From NCBI RefSeq assembly GCF_902686445.1, contig NC_062216.1, positions 11,429,084 through 11,493,083 on the forward strand: a stretch of DNA of 64,000 nucleotides, read 5' to 3'. The notes beneath the pieces are model-generated. The model saw only the letters and a program-made list of their open reading frames with translations, ran no database searches and was not told the origin of the DNA. The position numbers and the translations under genes were made by a program. This DNA comes from Sciurus carolinensis (taxonomy: Eukaryota > Chordata > Mammalia > Rodentia > Sciuridae). Shown piece by piece: positions 34,980 to 47,342 of the stretch. Within the stretch, counting starts at the first letter, position 1; every line of letters starts with the position of its first letter.

Positions 34980-37700
34980 GTGCAGAAATCAGTACCACCA
35001 TGGGAGACTCGAAGGAAGAAGGGATAATGATACCACCTTTCCCACTGAACAGATGGTTGACCCATCAGGAGGTGGATGGATCTTGGAGAAAGTGGATTAT
35101 TGGAAACATAAACAGGCGCAGCTGCAGATGTGAAAACTTTCCTAGGGCCATTCCTTGCATCCCATATGCAGCACGTGATGTGGCAGATGCGTGGTTTTCT
35201 CTCCACCAGCTCCCAAGACCACCAGAAGCAATCGCTGTAACTGGCAGTACCTTCAAGGTGTGCCTCAAGGTAGAGATCTTGATGGTCTTAGTATCCCACA
35301 GAAATCACACTCACTGTGGGTACTGACAACGTTATGCCCAAGAAATAGCAAATTCCTTAGACCCTTCAGGAAGAAGACAAATGGCAGCTGAAGAATGAGG
35401 GTTGAGCGTGTCGCGCTCTCCTCTCCAAAGTGGCAGACAAATCCACGTTCCTTTCACCTCTTGTCACTGTAAAAGAGATTATACTATGTGGTGAGTCTTT
35501 TTCTATTTTTATTTCAAGGAAATATATTGCATGAAATGTGCTATTCTGACCCATTTACCCATCAGGCTTCCCGTTTTGAGTGGGGACTAGAGGCTGTGAC
35601 TGCGGCAGGCCAGCAGTCTCCAGGACAAGCTGCTTTGTCACTTGGGCCTCATGACCCTGATGTCCGGGATGCGTGGTCTCCGCAGAAACCAGCAACACTT
35701 TGTGAGGCCTCTGACATGCTGCAACAGGGGAGTCACAGCACAGGGCTCCAAGGTTTAAGAGCAAACCTTGCCCTCTTCTTCAGATAGACACTCTCCCTGT
35801 AAGAGTGGCCCCTGTCACAGCGGTGCCTAATAAGGACAAACACCCAACAACAGCACATCACACAGGTACGAATGAGTGGAGTCTGATGCAGGGACTCACA
35901 AGGTGGCAGATGCACATGCTCAGAGAGGCACGTTCCCAGCAGTTAATAGTATAACGAATCCAACTGGAGTAGCTTCAGAAGGCAGGGGCAACACGCGTGA
36001 GCAGGGATCTCGGACTTCCCAGACACCTGGCCTCTCCCCTGCCTCTCCTCCCTCAGTCTGCTTCTCCAGCCTTGTGGGAAGTTCTCCAGACCCCCTGGTT
36101 GAGGAGGGGGAGAGGCTCTGCCCTGGCTGATGGGTGACCCCACACAATGCGGGAACAGGAGATGGCCTGCAGCCCCTACGGCCCAACCAGGAGGGCCCCT
36201 CAAAGACAGGGCACCTTCCACCTGTGTGTCTGTCTTCTTGGGAGGGAGAATGAACGCAGTGGTACAAGGATTTTCATGGAGTGGCTAATGTGGCAGTGGC
36301 CAGGGACCTGGAGAGAAAGAGATGGGGAGACGAGGGGCCAGGGCGTGTGGGGTAGGTCTCCGAGACCATCCGTGGGGTGTGGAGCTGCGAGCCCCATCTG
36401 CCTGCCCGCTCTGGGCAGCCACTGCCACGGGGGCTCGTGATTACAGAGGTACGAGCAGCGTTTCACCTGCAGACCTGGCGGAAGCCTGTGGCGTGGTACT
36501 GGAGGTGGGGTCCACAGCACCCCCTGGCCTGGGCTTCTCTCCACCAAGGCTAGTCTAGCTGCCACTGCTGCCTAGCCCGCCACAACAGAGACCCAGCCCG
36601 GACCCGCCCGGCGGCACCTTTCCCTGGGAAGACCCGCAGCTGCCTGGAGCTCTCGAGTATCCTTGACCCCTTCCACAGAAAGGAGTCATGAATCTGACGG
36701 ACATGACCTGGGGCCTTCCAGGACACAGACGCCTCTGCCAGTACAGAAGTCCTGGCTCACCATCGTCCCCCAGTGTGGCTTCTGATCAAAGAACTCATTT
36801 CGCAGAAAAGTTAGTGAAAGGATGAACTCACGCCCCCAATGACAGTCACTTGGCTTATAAAGTCGCCATGCCTAGAAAGGGTGGGCCCGACAGTGGCCTG
36901 TAGGAACGACTTTCCTGAGGCTCATTGTGTGGGTTAGGTGACAACATCCTGGAAAATTGGGAGTCTGTCTCATAAGAAGCAATGCACACTTTGAATCAAC
37001 CACTGATAAACGGTGGCTTTCTTCCATGGTACTCGGAAGACGCAAGTCCAAGAACGAGTGGGTAAAATGGAAGTTACCTCTCTTTACTTATCAGAGCTAA
37101 TGATCCACTTGCAGAATATCTGGATTCCCTCATTCCGTATGGAAGCCGCGCAGGTTTGGAGGGTTTGTTTCTCGAGGTGGGAAAGCTTCTACTACAGACA
37201 AACACAATGGTTTCATTACGACTACCCCGGGACCTTTTAGGTCCTCATGCCTTGGAATCTACAGACAGGAGGGGTCCCTCTACACGAACTGGGATGGTGG
37301 ATGCTGACTCCAAGTAACAGGGTTACTGCTACACAAGGAGAAAGGTGGATGTTTCCAGAACACAGGGTTCCCATAGATTCTCTGAGATTCTCATAGTACT
37401 TCCCTGTTCAACAATACTGACAATCCACAGCCACTAACACACAGACAAGACAGAGAGGATCCAGACCCTGAGGAATCAAGATGGGAACATCCTCACAGGC
37501 AAAGAACCCCAGAGGCTAGGTCCAGACTGAGGAAAAGGGCAAGATGGAATGGGGGGGAAAGAAGGAGGCTTTTGTGAACATGTTTTCCTACTGGGATAGA
37601 GCACAGATCGTACACAGACTGCCCACATACCTGTGCCCCTCCCAGCTCCCCGGAGTGATAATCTTTCATTATCATGACACACTCGTCAAACTCAGAGGCC
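34980..37700 (+). pseudogene. Decayed ERV-L (class III) pol: RT, RNase H, integrase and dUTPase remnants
   Basis: Several short stretches across different frames match ERV-L pol in the right order. Near 35070-35120 is EVDGSWRKW (reverse transcriptase start), near 35180 ARDVADAWFSL, and near 35245-35260 a VPQG. From 35560 SRFEWG leads to AALSLGPHDPD at the end of RT. THKVADAHAQ near 35900 is in the connection region. An RNase H-like stretch lies at 36270-36350. VASDQRTHFAEK near 36775-36815 is the integrase core. Around 37200-37460 is a dUTPase remnant (ending LIVLPC), the domain that marks ERV-L. Stops and frameshifts are everywhere, so nothing is functional. Gag was not identified upstream, and no paired 3' LTR is seen. 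Confidence 0.8.
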
Positions 37701-37799
37701 AGACTAAGGGAACACCAGACTTCACGTGGGTTTCAGCAGTTTCCTATGACTCTTCTTTTCCATTCCAGGACCCAACCCAGAATATGATTCCTAGATCTG

Positions 37800-38720
37800 G
37801 TTGTCATGTCCCTTTGTCCCTCTGTCTCTGACCATTTCTCATGATGTTGGCACTTTTGAGGAGTACTGGAAAAATATTTTGAAGAATGTCCCTCACTTTA
37901 AGTTTGTATGATATTTCTTGCATGACTAGACACAGGATGTTGTCCCTGGGGTCATGATATTTTGCAAAGAACGCCATTGAAGTAAAGAGCCTGCTCAACA
38001 CATCATATCGGGTAGCGGTACCCCCACCACATGGTCAGCAACGCTGCCCTTCATCTCTTGGTTAAGGTTGTGTTTGCCACTTTTACTGTTATGAAGCTGC
38101 TCCTTTTTTCCCTTTCCGTACTGTATTTAGCACACGTGAGTTAGGAAGTCCAGCTGGAATGCAGGGTCGGGAGAGAGCTGAGTTGCCTCTTGAGAGGTGG
38201 AAGCAGCTGCTACCTGTCTTACAAATTCACCTGTAAGAGGGTTCCTCTTGTCTGCATTTATTCGTGTATTCAGTCACTTATTTTCATCCACATGAGTTTG
38301 TTTATGCTTTGGGTTATGATTCAAAGTGTTCATTTCATAGTCCCAATTGATCCCTTCTGGCCATAGCAAACCCTCAGAGTCAGCTGGCCCCTGTGTTCCT
38401 CTGACATGCTCCACCCTTTCAGTTATTGAGCATTTGTTCACTTTCTGGCCCTACAAGATGCTCCAGATTCATCTCATATTTTCCCTACCCTGGCCCTAGA
38501 ATCGGCCAAATGGCTCCAAAGAGCTCTGATCATTTCACTGAAGGATGGTATTTAGAAACCAAGCCTGAGAACGGGGTGTACTGATTGCGACTGGGGTGTC
38601 ATCACTTCAAGGCTTTCTCAGTGGACAAAACTACTGCACCTGTACGTGCTCACCAGCTACCCTGAACATCTGTCATGGTTCCTGTGTCCATCCAGCCTTA
38701 GCTGTCCACTAGAGTTCCTG
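37800..38720. mobile_element. Ancient LINE-1 3'UTR-like sequence
   Basis: GAGGAGTACTGGAAAAATAT, ACTTTCTGGCCCTACAAGAT, GCTCCAGATTCATCTCATAT and TAGAAACCAAGCCTGAGAAC belong to an ancient mammalian LINE-1 3'UTR. It follows the ERV-L pol directly and probably explains why no 3' LTR is seen. Confidence 0.5.
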
Positions 38721-38769
38721 ATGTAATCCAGTACTCTGACCCAGTACCACAGGGTTCACGAGACCCTCC

Positions 38770-39070
38770 CTTCTTGTTTATCTTGGGGAAAGGAAGCTAT
38801 AAACATCAACAAAAGCTACCAAATTATGCCACATCTGTATGAATATATCACAATGGATCCTGCTTATATATATAATTCTAATGCATGAATTCAAATAATA
38901 ATGGAAGGGATATCAATAGAGTAACCAAGCAGATAGGGGGAGGATGAAGGAAGGGAAGGGAAGATGCTGGAGAGTGGGATTGGTCAAGCTATGTTACTTG
39001 CATGCACAAATGCAGCATAGTGAATCCCATTATTATATATCACTATAATGCACAAATAAAATATTTAAAA
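38770..39070 (+). mobile_element. LINE-1 3' end
   Basis: It has a purine-rich block (38930-38980) and a tail CACTATAATGCACAAATAAA followed by A/T, the plus-strand equivalent of the tails at 7163 and 32328. Confidence 0.75.
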
Positions 39071-39073
39071 TGG

Positions 39074-39365
39074 GTTGGGCAGCCTTAAAGAAGAATGAAA
39101 TTATGGCATTTGCAGGTAAATGGATAGAATTAGAGAATATCATGCTAAGTGAAATAAGCCAATCCCAAAACACCAAAGGCCAAGTGTTTTCACTGGTAAG
39201 CAGATACTGAGTCCATAGTGGGGGATGGGTAAGGAAGAATGAAGGAACTTTGGATTATGCAGAGGGGAGAAAGGGAAGGGGTGGGGCGGTGGGGATGGGA
39301 AGGACAGTAGATTGAGACAGACATTATTACCCTATATACATGTATAGAAAAAATTTTTTTAATTT
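39074..39365 (+). mobile_element. LINE-1 3' end
   Basis: It starts within the last ORF2 codons (AAGAATGAAATTATGGCATT), very similar to the end of the full-length element at 18610, then a G-rich 3'UTR and CATTATTACCCTATATACAT. It supports a normal ORF2 end beyond position 18617 of the young copy. Confidence 0.8.
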
Positions 39366-39373
39366 AAAAAAAT

Positions 39374-39588
39374 GGGTTGGGCACACTAGCTCATGCCTGT
39401 AACCCCAGCAGCTCAGGAGCCTAAGGCAGGAGGATCACAAGTTCAAGGCCAGCCTCAGCAACTTAGTGAGACCCTAGGTAACTTAGCAAGACTCTGTCTT
39501 AAAATAAAAAATAAAAAGAGCTGTGGATGTGGCTCAGTGATTAATTACCCCTGGGTTCAATCTCTGGTACCTATACAATAAATAAATA
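39374..39588 (+). mobile_element. Dimeric B1-ID SINE (B1-dID type)
   Basis: The left half is 7SL-derived (CTCATGCCTGTAACCCCAGC, AGGCAGGAGGATCACAAG, GAGACC). The right half from about 39519 is an ID-like tRNA part (GGATGTGGCTCAGTG, GGGTTCAATC). This dimer is known from squirrels, dormice and some related rodents. Confidence 0.9.
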
Positions 39589-40049
39589 ATACGTAAGAAT
39601 GAAATACTGATTTTTTAAAGGAAATGAATCATTCAGCATGTACTGACAACACACATGATTATAATTTATATTAAATTTAAAATGTCTGTAAGAACATCTC
39701 ATAAAGGTTCCATCCAAACATTATCCTGCAAGTCATGCTAAATTATGAGATGAAAACAAGGGTCTTGAAAGGGAAAGGTCTCCTCCTGCCGTCATCTGGC
39801 GTATTTACAGTCTTCGTATTGTTTCCTGTCTGAGTCAGGAGATATCACCACAGAGTTAACGCAGGAACAGTTCCATCGGGTGAATGTGAACTCATCCGTG
39901 ACGTGGATATGGCATATGTGGACAGTTGACGGATTTTTTCTTTCCCTTACTTTTCCCTTTTCATCTTGTGCAAGGACTGTGGCTGGTAATCACCTACCAA
40001 TTCGTTACTTTGGTTACAGAGTGCTCCAGAGGGACACCCCTGAGTCTGG

Positions 40050-40740
40050 AGAGTAGCAAGCACGACGGGCAGGTGAATGCCAAGACGGACTCGTGGAGGC
40101 GAGGCTGTGCCTCCTTCTGGGCGGAGAGAGTGGGCCTCCTCGTGCGCAGGAAGCTGCGCAACTTGCGCAACTTGCGCCCGAGCGCGGCCCAGCGCCAACA
40201 CCAGGCTCCTGTTTTCTGCGGCACCCGCCCGCCCGGCCTGCTGACCCCTTCGCAGCCCATTGCCTGTATTGAATTCTCTGCTTTGGTGCGGCGAGTCCCT
40301 GGGCGCTTCTCTATCTCCCTTCCTGTTCTGATGCAGTTTCTCAAGTCTCCGCCCTTCGCAGAGGGCACTGCGCCCAGGGCCCGCGACTCCTATGTGTGAG
40401 GGCAGCGAAGGAGACCCACTGCAGCAGCTCGCCGCTGGCAGGGGACAGAAAGTGAGTGCTGGGGTAGAAAGTGGTTCCAACACTGAGATGCTGTCTGATG
40501 GAAGGAAAAAGATGTTTTCCGGTAACAGAAAAGCAATGGCAGGGTTCAGAGACCGCGAGGACATTTTATGGCAGCCAAAGTTCTTTTTTCTTCCTCTGCC
40601 ATTTGGAAGTAGATGGGGTACACGAGTAAACGCGGGTGCACCCCGAGGATCAAGCTGTGCTTCCAGAAGCACTCTGAAAGGAAGGCCGTGGGTCTGAGCC
40701 GCGCGCTGGCGCCCCCTGCTGGCCAGCCTCCCCGATGTCC
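40050..40740. promoter_or_regulatory. CpG-rich block with a CTCF motif
   Basis: A GC- and CpG-rich block (densest at 40050-40430) with a short repeat of TGCGCAACT near 40153-40178 and a perfect CTCF core at 40708-40722. A 277-codon minus-strand ORF (40780-39947) spans it but has no recognisable domain and looks like a product of GC-rich composition. An unannotated promoter or boundary element is plausible. Confidence 0.5.
40708..40722 (-). promoter_or_regulatory. CTCF core motif at the edge of a CpG-rich block
   Basis: The minus strand reads CCAGCAGGGGGCGCC, a full match to CCASYAGRKGGCRSY. It lies in the intergenic GC-rich block 40050-40740. Its orientation is opposite to the motif at 58787, and the pair points apart. 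Confidence 0.6.
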
Positions 40741-40771
40741 CTGAATGCCACAGGCTCACTTGGGTAACCCC

Positions 40772-41085
40772 CATCTGCACGTTGAAGACCTAACTCCCGG
40801 TTCCTCGACTGTAACTGTATTTGGAAATAGAGTCTTTAAAGAGGTAATTAAGTTAATAGGAAGTCACTAGGATGGGCCTTAATCCAAAATAACTAATGTC
40901 CTTATAAGAAGAAGAGATTAGGATGCAGACGCATGCACAGGGAAGCCCATACCCCTGTAGAAACCAACTCTGCCAACACCTCAATCTCAGATTCCTGTCC
41001 TCCAGAACCATAAGAAAATACAATTCTGCCATTTAAGCCACCCCGTCTGTGGTACTTTGTTACAGCAGCCCTAGCAAACTAATAC
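40772..41085 (+). mobile_element. MLT1-like MaLR LTR
   Basis: The motifs TGTATTTGGAAATAGAGTCT, CCTTATAAGAAGAAGAGAT and CCTCCAGAACCATAAGAAAA, with an ending GTCTGTGGTACTTTGTTACA, place it in the MLT1 group. Confidence 0.75.
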
Positions 41086-41441
41086 CCCGGGCCCTTGATT
41101 GCACAGACCACAGACACTTTTGGTATGACCACCCACCCCCCCAAAAAAAAAATGTACCTTTTTTCCTGGATCTGGCTGTGGAACAAATCCTCACTAGGGC
41201 TCCTGCTCTGAGGGAATTGGGCAGGACAAAGAGTCAATTGGGAGCACTTGCTTCAGGTTGTCTCAAGTCCCAGGACTGGCTTTCACAGGAAAGCTGGGCA
41301 GTGTGGCTGAAAGGAAGGTGCATTAGCTTTGGGATGAGGCCGCTCTGTTCTCATCCTGAGCAGAACACTCGCTGCCCGAGAACACAAACTGACCTGTCAG
41401 CTCCCTTTTCCATGAAATCAGGATACTCATATTCACCCCAT

Positions 41442-41808
41442 GTTGTAGACTGAATGGGCGCCTCCCTAATTCTTATGCTAAAGCCCTACCTCCCAGGTAG
41501 TGGTATTTGGAGTCAGGGTGGCTAAGGAAGTAATGAAGGTTAAATGAGGTCACAGCGGGGGACTCTGATCTGACAAGATCGGTTCCTTCAAGAAGAAACA
41601 CCTGAGATGTCCCCCACACACTCCCAAGAAAGGCCATATGGACAGGAAGACAGGCGCCAGCATCCACAAGCCAGGAAGAGGGCCCTCAATGGAGATCCAA
41701 CTTTTCTTGGACTTCTGGCCTCCAGAACTGTGAGAAAATAAATGTCTGTTGCACAAGCTGCCCAGTCTGTGGCAATTGGTTATAGGAGCTCAAGCTGACT
41801 AATGTACC
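41442..41808 (+). mobile_element. MLT1-like MaLR LTR
   Basis: A more complete copy of the same group as 40772-41085: GGTATTTGGAGTCAGGGTGG, AAGCCAGGAAGAGGGCCCTC, CCTCCAGAACTGTGAGAAAA and an end CAAGCTGACTAATGTA. It lies about 360 bp downstream in the same orientation. Confidence 0.8.
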
Positions 41809-43099
41809 CACAGAGAGGCCTTGGGAGTCTGAATAAGAACAGCTAAACCAGGTCCCTGTGTTCAGTAAAGACTAGCAATGATTATTTGAAAATCTAAGGT
41901 GACTTTCTTTTCTAGGAGTTGTGCCTACCCAGAGCGGAAGGGGATGTCTTCCCCTCTTAGGTATGACTGGCACAACAGGCCAGGGGGTGGTCGCTGAGAC
42001 TACCCAAGTATTGAAAAGTGGGTGGATAATGTGGGTTTTAAGCTCCCTTTCAGCCTCAAGAGTTTTTGAAAGTATGTGCTTGAATTCTGAAGTCCTTCCA
42101 AGCTGTCTTACTATTCCTTTTCTCTGGATAAGATACCATCAGACCTAGGAAGTGATGATAATGCCATTTAAAAAATAAAGAAGAAACCATCACAAAAGGT
42201 GGCCTTGTTGGATGATCCCATTGTTTTCTCCATGAATATGCTTGTAGTAATTGCTGCATGATTTTTCATAGACCACCTCCCTGGAAATATGACAAAATCA
42301 AAGAGAGAGAGAGGCCAACAAAACATGCCGAGGCTCCCCCAACTCGCTCCAACACAATGAAGCAGCCCGTCCAAACCCCGTCCTTTCTGGCTTACCAGGG
42401 AAAGTTCGTCCCACAGAGTCACTGCCATGCATCAAGGGTGGATTTTATTAACTGAGGAGTCTGAGACAAGGGGCCAGGTCACAGCCCCAATACATCCTGA
42501 CATGTTCCTCATGCAGAGAGACCCTGCAGGTCCTGCCCTACTGGGTCCCAGGACCCCCACCTACTGGGACAGCCCACTTAAGTTCCTGTTCTGGGACCCC
42601 CCTCCTAGGGTACAGGAATGGTCACTGAGGGAGTACCTTATGTTCCCTGCCCTGCCCAATTCCCTATCCTGGGGATAAACCACAAACCAAACACTGGAGA
42701 GAACAGGACTCCTTCCGCAGTTGTCTCTCTCGCATCTACACACCATTTGGGAGTAATGATTCCTCTGTGCATGTTCCAGAACCTCTGAATTTTTGTCAAA
42801 GACACTTATCAGTGTGAGGTTGGCTGCTCTCATTCGTAGATAATGCGCAGACCCACCTCCAGGGCTGAGAACCTAGAGAGGACTCTGAACTTGGAGGTTG
42901 TGGTGGGAATGCCCTCTGGTGGACAAAGAGAATGCTGCCTCTTGGCTGCTTTGAAAAACTACTAAAAACTTAATTAAAAAAAAAAAAAAAACAACCAAAT
43001 TTAAAAATTATCTAAATCCATTGGATATCTCTAATAAAGTCAAGTATAATCTCCCAATACTGACTGATAAATTTATGTGATCGTACTGAAGTAACATAG
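41809..43099. other. Intergenic DNA
   Basis: Contains an A-run near 42973 and the weak CTCF-like motif at 42908; otherwise nothing recognised. Confidence 0.55.
42908..42922 (-). promoter_or_regulatory. Near-consensus CTCF core
   Basis: The minus strand reads CCACCAGAGGGCATT, with one mismatch to the core consensus (T at position 14). It is a weaker candidate in the same orientation as the 40708 motif. Confidence 0.35.
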
Positions 43100-43222
43100 T
43101 GTCTAGGAATGAAGGATTTAAGAACATCCTGGCTGGACTCCCAGCAAAACCACTTACTAGCTATATTGACTTAAGCAAATTATTTCAACTCTCTGCGCTC
43201 CGGTTTCCTAACCTATAAAACA
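43100..43222 (+). mobile_element. MIR
   Basis: CCACTTACTAGCTATATTGA, then AATTATTTCAACTCTCTGCG and TTTCCTAACCTATAAAAC match MIR. Confidence 0.65.
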
Positions 43223-43299
43223 CCTCATACCATATTTTTATTAAATTGGCAAAGACATGCAAGAAACATAGAATAGTGATGTAACTCTTAATTTTAAAA

Positions 43300-43470
43300 G
43301 TTGCTGAGAAGTTGCATGTCCAATTCAAAGTCATCTTCTCCAAAAGCCCTCTTTGCCTAACCATGAAGCTGTCCTTGACCACTCCCAAAGATGCAGATTG
43401 ATATCTCTAAAACTAACACAATCTTTGTATGGGCCCGTCAGCCGTACCCTCTGTCCCCTCTTGCAAGTTC
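43300..43470 (+). mobile_element. L2-like fragment
   Basis: TCATCTTCTCCAAAAGCCCT and GTCCTTGACCACTCCC resemble the L2 3' region. Confidence 0.45.
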
Positions 43471-44699
43471 AGCTGTGGCTGTCAGTTGGGATTAGTCTAT
43501 TCAGGCCATACTATTGATCCCACATATTAACCTCACTCCTTGCTCCATTTGCTCTAGAACCAGTGAGTGGAACCACATCATGTCCCCATGACTGTGAAAA
43601 CTTCCTTTTGTTCCTGGTCAGCTCTCCCCTTTCTCTGATATAGGTCCTTTAGTTGGTCCCAGTCCTCAGTCATGCCTATCTTTCTCCTGGAGGTCTGTGC
43701 CTAACATCCTTCCCTTATCCAGATCATAGGTAGAGTTTTGCAAAATTCTGAAGGCATAGATTCCTGGCCCCAGTTGTAACCAGACTCTCCATGAAATGGC
43801 TCAGAGTATTCAAAGCTTTTGTTTATTTTATGACTGGATGAAAGAAATGTACAGATTTTTTCCCCTACTGTCACAGAATAGGAACATTTTCAAAGAAACA
43901 ATAATATGTTTTAACAGCCAAAGACCTGTCCCCATCATTAAAATACTGGTAAGGAAACTGAGCCTCAAGACTCACAGTTAGCAGAACTATAATGAGAAAT
44001 GAGATCTCCCAAGCTCTTACCAGCCTTGTACCAGAGGGAGACACTTTGTAAAGCCCCACATGGCTTCCTGCTGCTTCAAAGTAACTATGAAATCCCATTT
44101 TTAGTAACTGCACAAGTACATTTTTTAATCCAAAATATTCAAATCCCCAAATGTGATCTCATAAATTTGAGCATTCACATTAATTCACTCAAATTTCCAT
44201 CATTATGGAAAATAGAAATATTAATATGCTCCCCAGACTGAAAGAAAATTGAAAACGAGAATAAATTCAAAGTGAAAGCACAATGGTCACTACTTTAATC
44301 AAGGGACATGAAATTTAAAGAATTTCCCTGCAGCTCACAGATGCTCTGATCATTTTCTAAAAATATTTGTTTATTGTGTTTCTATTTCATCTCTTTCTGA
44401 TATGCAAAGACAGATAAAATATGAGAATATGAGCATCAATTCTGGATAATATGAGCATCAGTGGCTGGAATAATGGAAGAGGTGACACCTGCCAAAAAAA
44501 TCTGGATCAAGAAAGCAAAGGGTCTGTTATACTGACAAAATGACATGAGTGATGTAAATGACTTAGCACACTCAGGATAACTGAAATCTGTTTACGAAAA
44601 TATCTGGAAAGCTAAACACCAACCTCTTTAGCATTGCAGAATCCTCAAACCCCAAAACTCAGGAATTGGCAGCACCCAGATACCTTTATATTTACCCAC
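43471..44699. other. Intergenic DNA
   Basis: AT-rich unique sequence. A short MIR-like word (AAGGAAACTGAGCCTCAAGA, near 43950) is the only hint of a repeat. Confidence 0.5.
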
Positions 44700-45610
44700 A
44701 GAGTTACTATTTCCATTGGTCTTCATTCACTCTGTGTCATCTAGATTTCCATCTGATACCATTTTCTTTCTGCTTGGAAGGTTTCCTTTAATGTTTCTTG
44801 TAGTATGGGATTACTATTGATACATTCTTACAGCTTTCAATGTCTGAGAAAGTTTTTATTTGTATATTCAGTTTTGAAAGTTATTTCACTTGGTAAAAAT
44901 TCCATGTGACAATATTTTCTTTCAGTATTTTCCTCCACTGTCCTCTGACTTTCATTGTTTCTGAGGAAACATCTGCTGTCATTCCTATATTTGTCCTTGG
45001 TTCATGTTTCTTTGTCTGCTCTTTTGAAAAAATTGCTAGACTTTACTTTTTAAAGTAGTTTTTGGTTTACAGAAAAAATGAGCAGAAAGTAGCCAGCTTC
45101 CATATAGCTCCTCTGCTCCCCTCCCCCATTTCCCTTATTAACATCTTGTATTTCTGTGGCATATTTGTTACAAGCAACAAATCAGTATTTTTTTTTAACA
45201 AATCAGTATTGATATATTATTATTAACTGAAGTCCATTGTTTATTTTAGGGTTCATTCTTTGTGTTGATAGCTCTATGCTTTTGACAAATGTGTGATGTC
45301 ATATATCCAACAATGCAGCATCAGAAAGAAAAATTTCACCATCCAAAAAAATCCCTTATGCCCCACTTATTTATCCCTCTCTCCCTCTGCCAAACACTGA
45401 TCTTTTTACTGTCTCTGTAGTTTTGCATTGTCTAGCTACTTTTCACTTATTGCAGTATACATATAATAAAATTTACCACCTTAACCATGTTTAGTGTACA
45501 GTTCAGTGGCATTAAGTACATTCACAATGTTGTTCAAGTATGTCCATTATTTATTTCCAGAACTTTTTTATCATCCCAAACAAAAACTCTGTACATAAAG
45601 CTAGAGCCGG
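44700..45610 (-). mobile_element. Old LINE-1 3' region
   Basis: The words TTCCATCTGATACCATTTTC, CCCATTTCCCTTATTAACAT, CACTGATCTTTTTACTGTCT and TAGTGTACAGTTCAGTGGCA are familiar from the complementary strand of ancient LINE-1 3' regions. At least two adjoining fragments may be present. Confidence 0.6.
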
Positions 45611-46737
45611 TCAATCCTGTGTTTATTTCCCTGGTGAAGGGAAACCCTAAGTCAGAGAACAGAGGAAGCCCATGTTTTCTTATAATTAGTGTCAAGAGAC
45701 TATTATTTTGAGGAGACCTCTTCAATATGTCAAGCATTAAACCCTCCTCCACTCGTTATATGTAAAATAAATCAAATATTCCCTTAATTGCACATGTTTA
45801 TAGTCTCGTTATAGCTCTAGGCTCAGACAGTTTTATGGGTAATTCTTTTTAAACTTTCAAATAGACAATTTTTTTGCTATGTAAACTATTCTGCAGCACA
45901 GAAACAAATGGAAACAACTCCAATTAATTTAACAAGCTGCCATAGCCTTAAATGTCAAAACCTGGCAAAACTAGTGTACACATGAAACAAATCTGAGACC
46001 TATCTCAAATATAAATATTGACCTAAAGTTCTAAATAAAAGTCTAAAAGAGTTGATATCAACTTATGTTAGAAAATAACATCCAGGCAGGTATATAATTT
46101 GTCACTTCTGTAAATGAAAGAAGAAAAACATGTGATCACCTCAATAAGATCTATTATAATTTTGTATCTTTTCTTTTTAAAAAAAAAGAAATTTAAAAAT
46201 ACTTTACTAACATGATAAAGAATATCTAACACAGCGACTAAAACTTTCTCTACTAGCTATTTCTTAAAATATATTCCAAATAATTTACTTCCATTAAATT
46301 TTATTAATGAGGATTATATGGAAAAAATAGTGTTAAAATCAAATAGATAGGAGAAATGATAAATTGACCAGATTAAACAGGTTTTCATGTTCTAGCTAAG
46401 TGACACCCTTCTCAGTAACCCAGAGCACAGAGGACAGGAAAGCCGTGCCAAGCTGAAACGGAGAACACCAGTATTCTCCATAGAAAAGAAGAAACACACC
46501 TATTCTATTGTAGGAAACTGAAAGGAAGAGCAAACCCAAAGTAAAGAGAAGAAAGAAAATTATAAACATCAGAGTGAAACCGTTTTTAAAAATGGACTAA
46601 AAGTTAGTTCTTTGTGAAGATCAGTGAAATTGACAAAGTTTTAATTATTGTGGGGATGGGGGGAAAAATAAAAATGACTCACTGGGAGTGAGAAGATAAC
46701 CTCACTACAAATTTTACTGTTATTAAAAAGCCATTAA
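45611..46737. other. AT-rich intergenic DNA, probably decayed LINE-1 in part
   Basis: Weak LINE-1-like words appear toward the right end (46560-46700). No gene. Confidence 0.4.
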
Positions 46738-46880
46738 GGGCTGGGTTTGTGGCTCAGTGGTAGAGCACTTGCCTAGCAGCCTGGCATGTGTGAGGCACTA
46801 GGTTTGATCCCAGCACCACATAAAAATAAATAAATAAATACCAGCATGTTGTCTATCTACAACTAAAAAAAAATTTTTTT
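46738..46880 (+). mobile_element. ID-type SINE
   Basis: Head TGTGGCTCAGTGGTAGAGC with pol III A and B boxes, the CAGCACCACATAAAAATAAA junction, and tail TTGTCTATCTACAACTAAAA. ATTAAGGG occurs at both ends and may be the target duplication. Confidence 0.9.
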
Positions 46881-47311
46881 AACTATTAAGGGAATATTAT
46901 TAGCACTTTTCTGACAGTGAATTCAACAACTCAAACAAAAATGGACAAATTCCATCAAAGACATAAACTATCAAAGAATAAATTATCAAGAACAAATAGA
47001 TAACCTGAATAGCCCTGTGCCTGTTAACGACATTGAATTTATAGTTTAAAAACCTTCCCACAAAGAGAACTCCAGAGCTAGATGGCTTCAGTGGTGACTC
47101 CAACCCATCGTTTACGGAAGAAACGATACCAATCTACGTGTTTTTGAGAAAACTGACGTGCCGATCTCACACCGATACTAAACCAAGCCAGTGGGAGTAA
47201 TCTCAGATCAATATTCCTCACAAATACCAGGAAAAAATTCGAAACCTAAGTTTAGCAAATGCAACAAAACAATGTAACAGAAGGAGAATTCATCATGACC
47301 AGGGGTTTTAG

Positions 47312-47316
<5 letters not shown>

Positions 47317-47342
<26 letters not shown>

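Noticed and set aside
34595..35326. 243-codon ORF as a cellular gene
   Set aside because: Its second half matches an ERV-L reverse transcriptase start, and the frame breaks soon after; it is a retroviral relic.
39947..40780. Protein-coding gene on the minus strand
   Set aside because: No domain, biased composition and GC-rich DNA; kept only as a finding.
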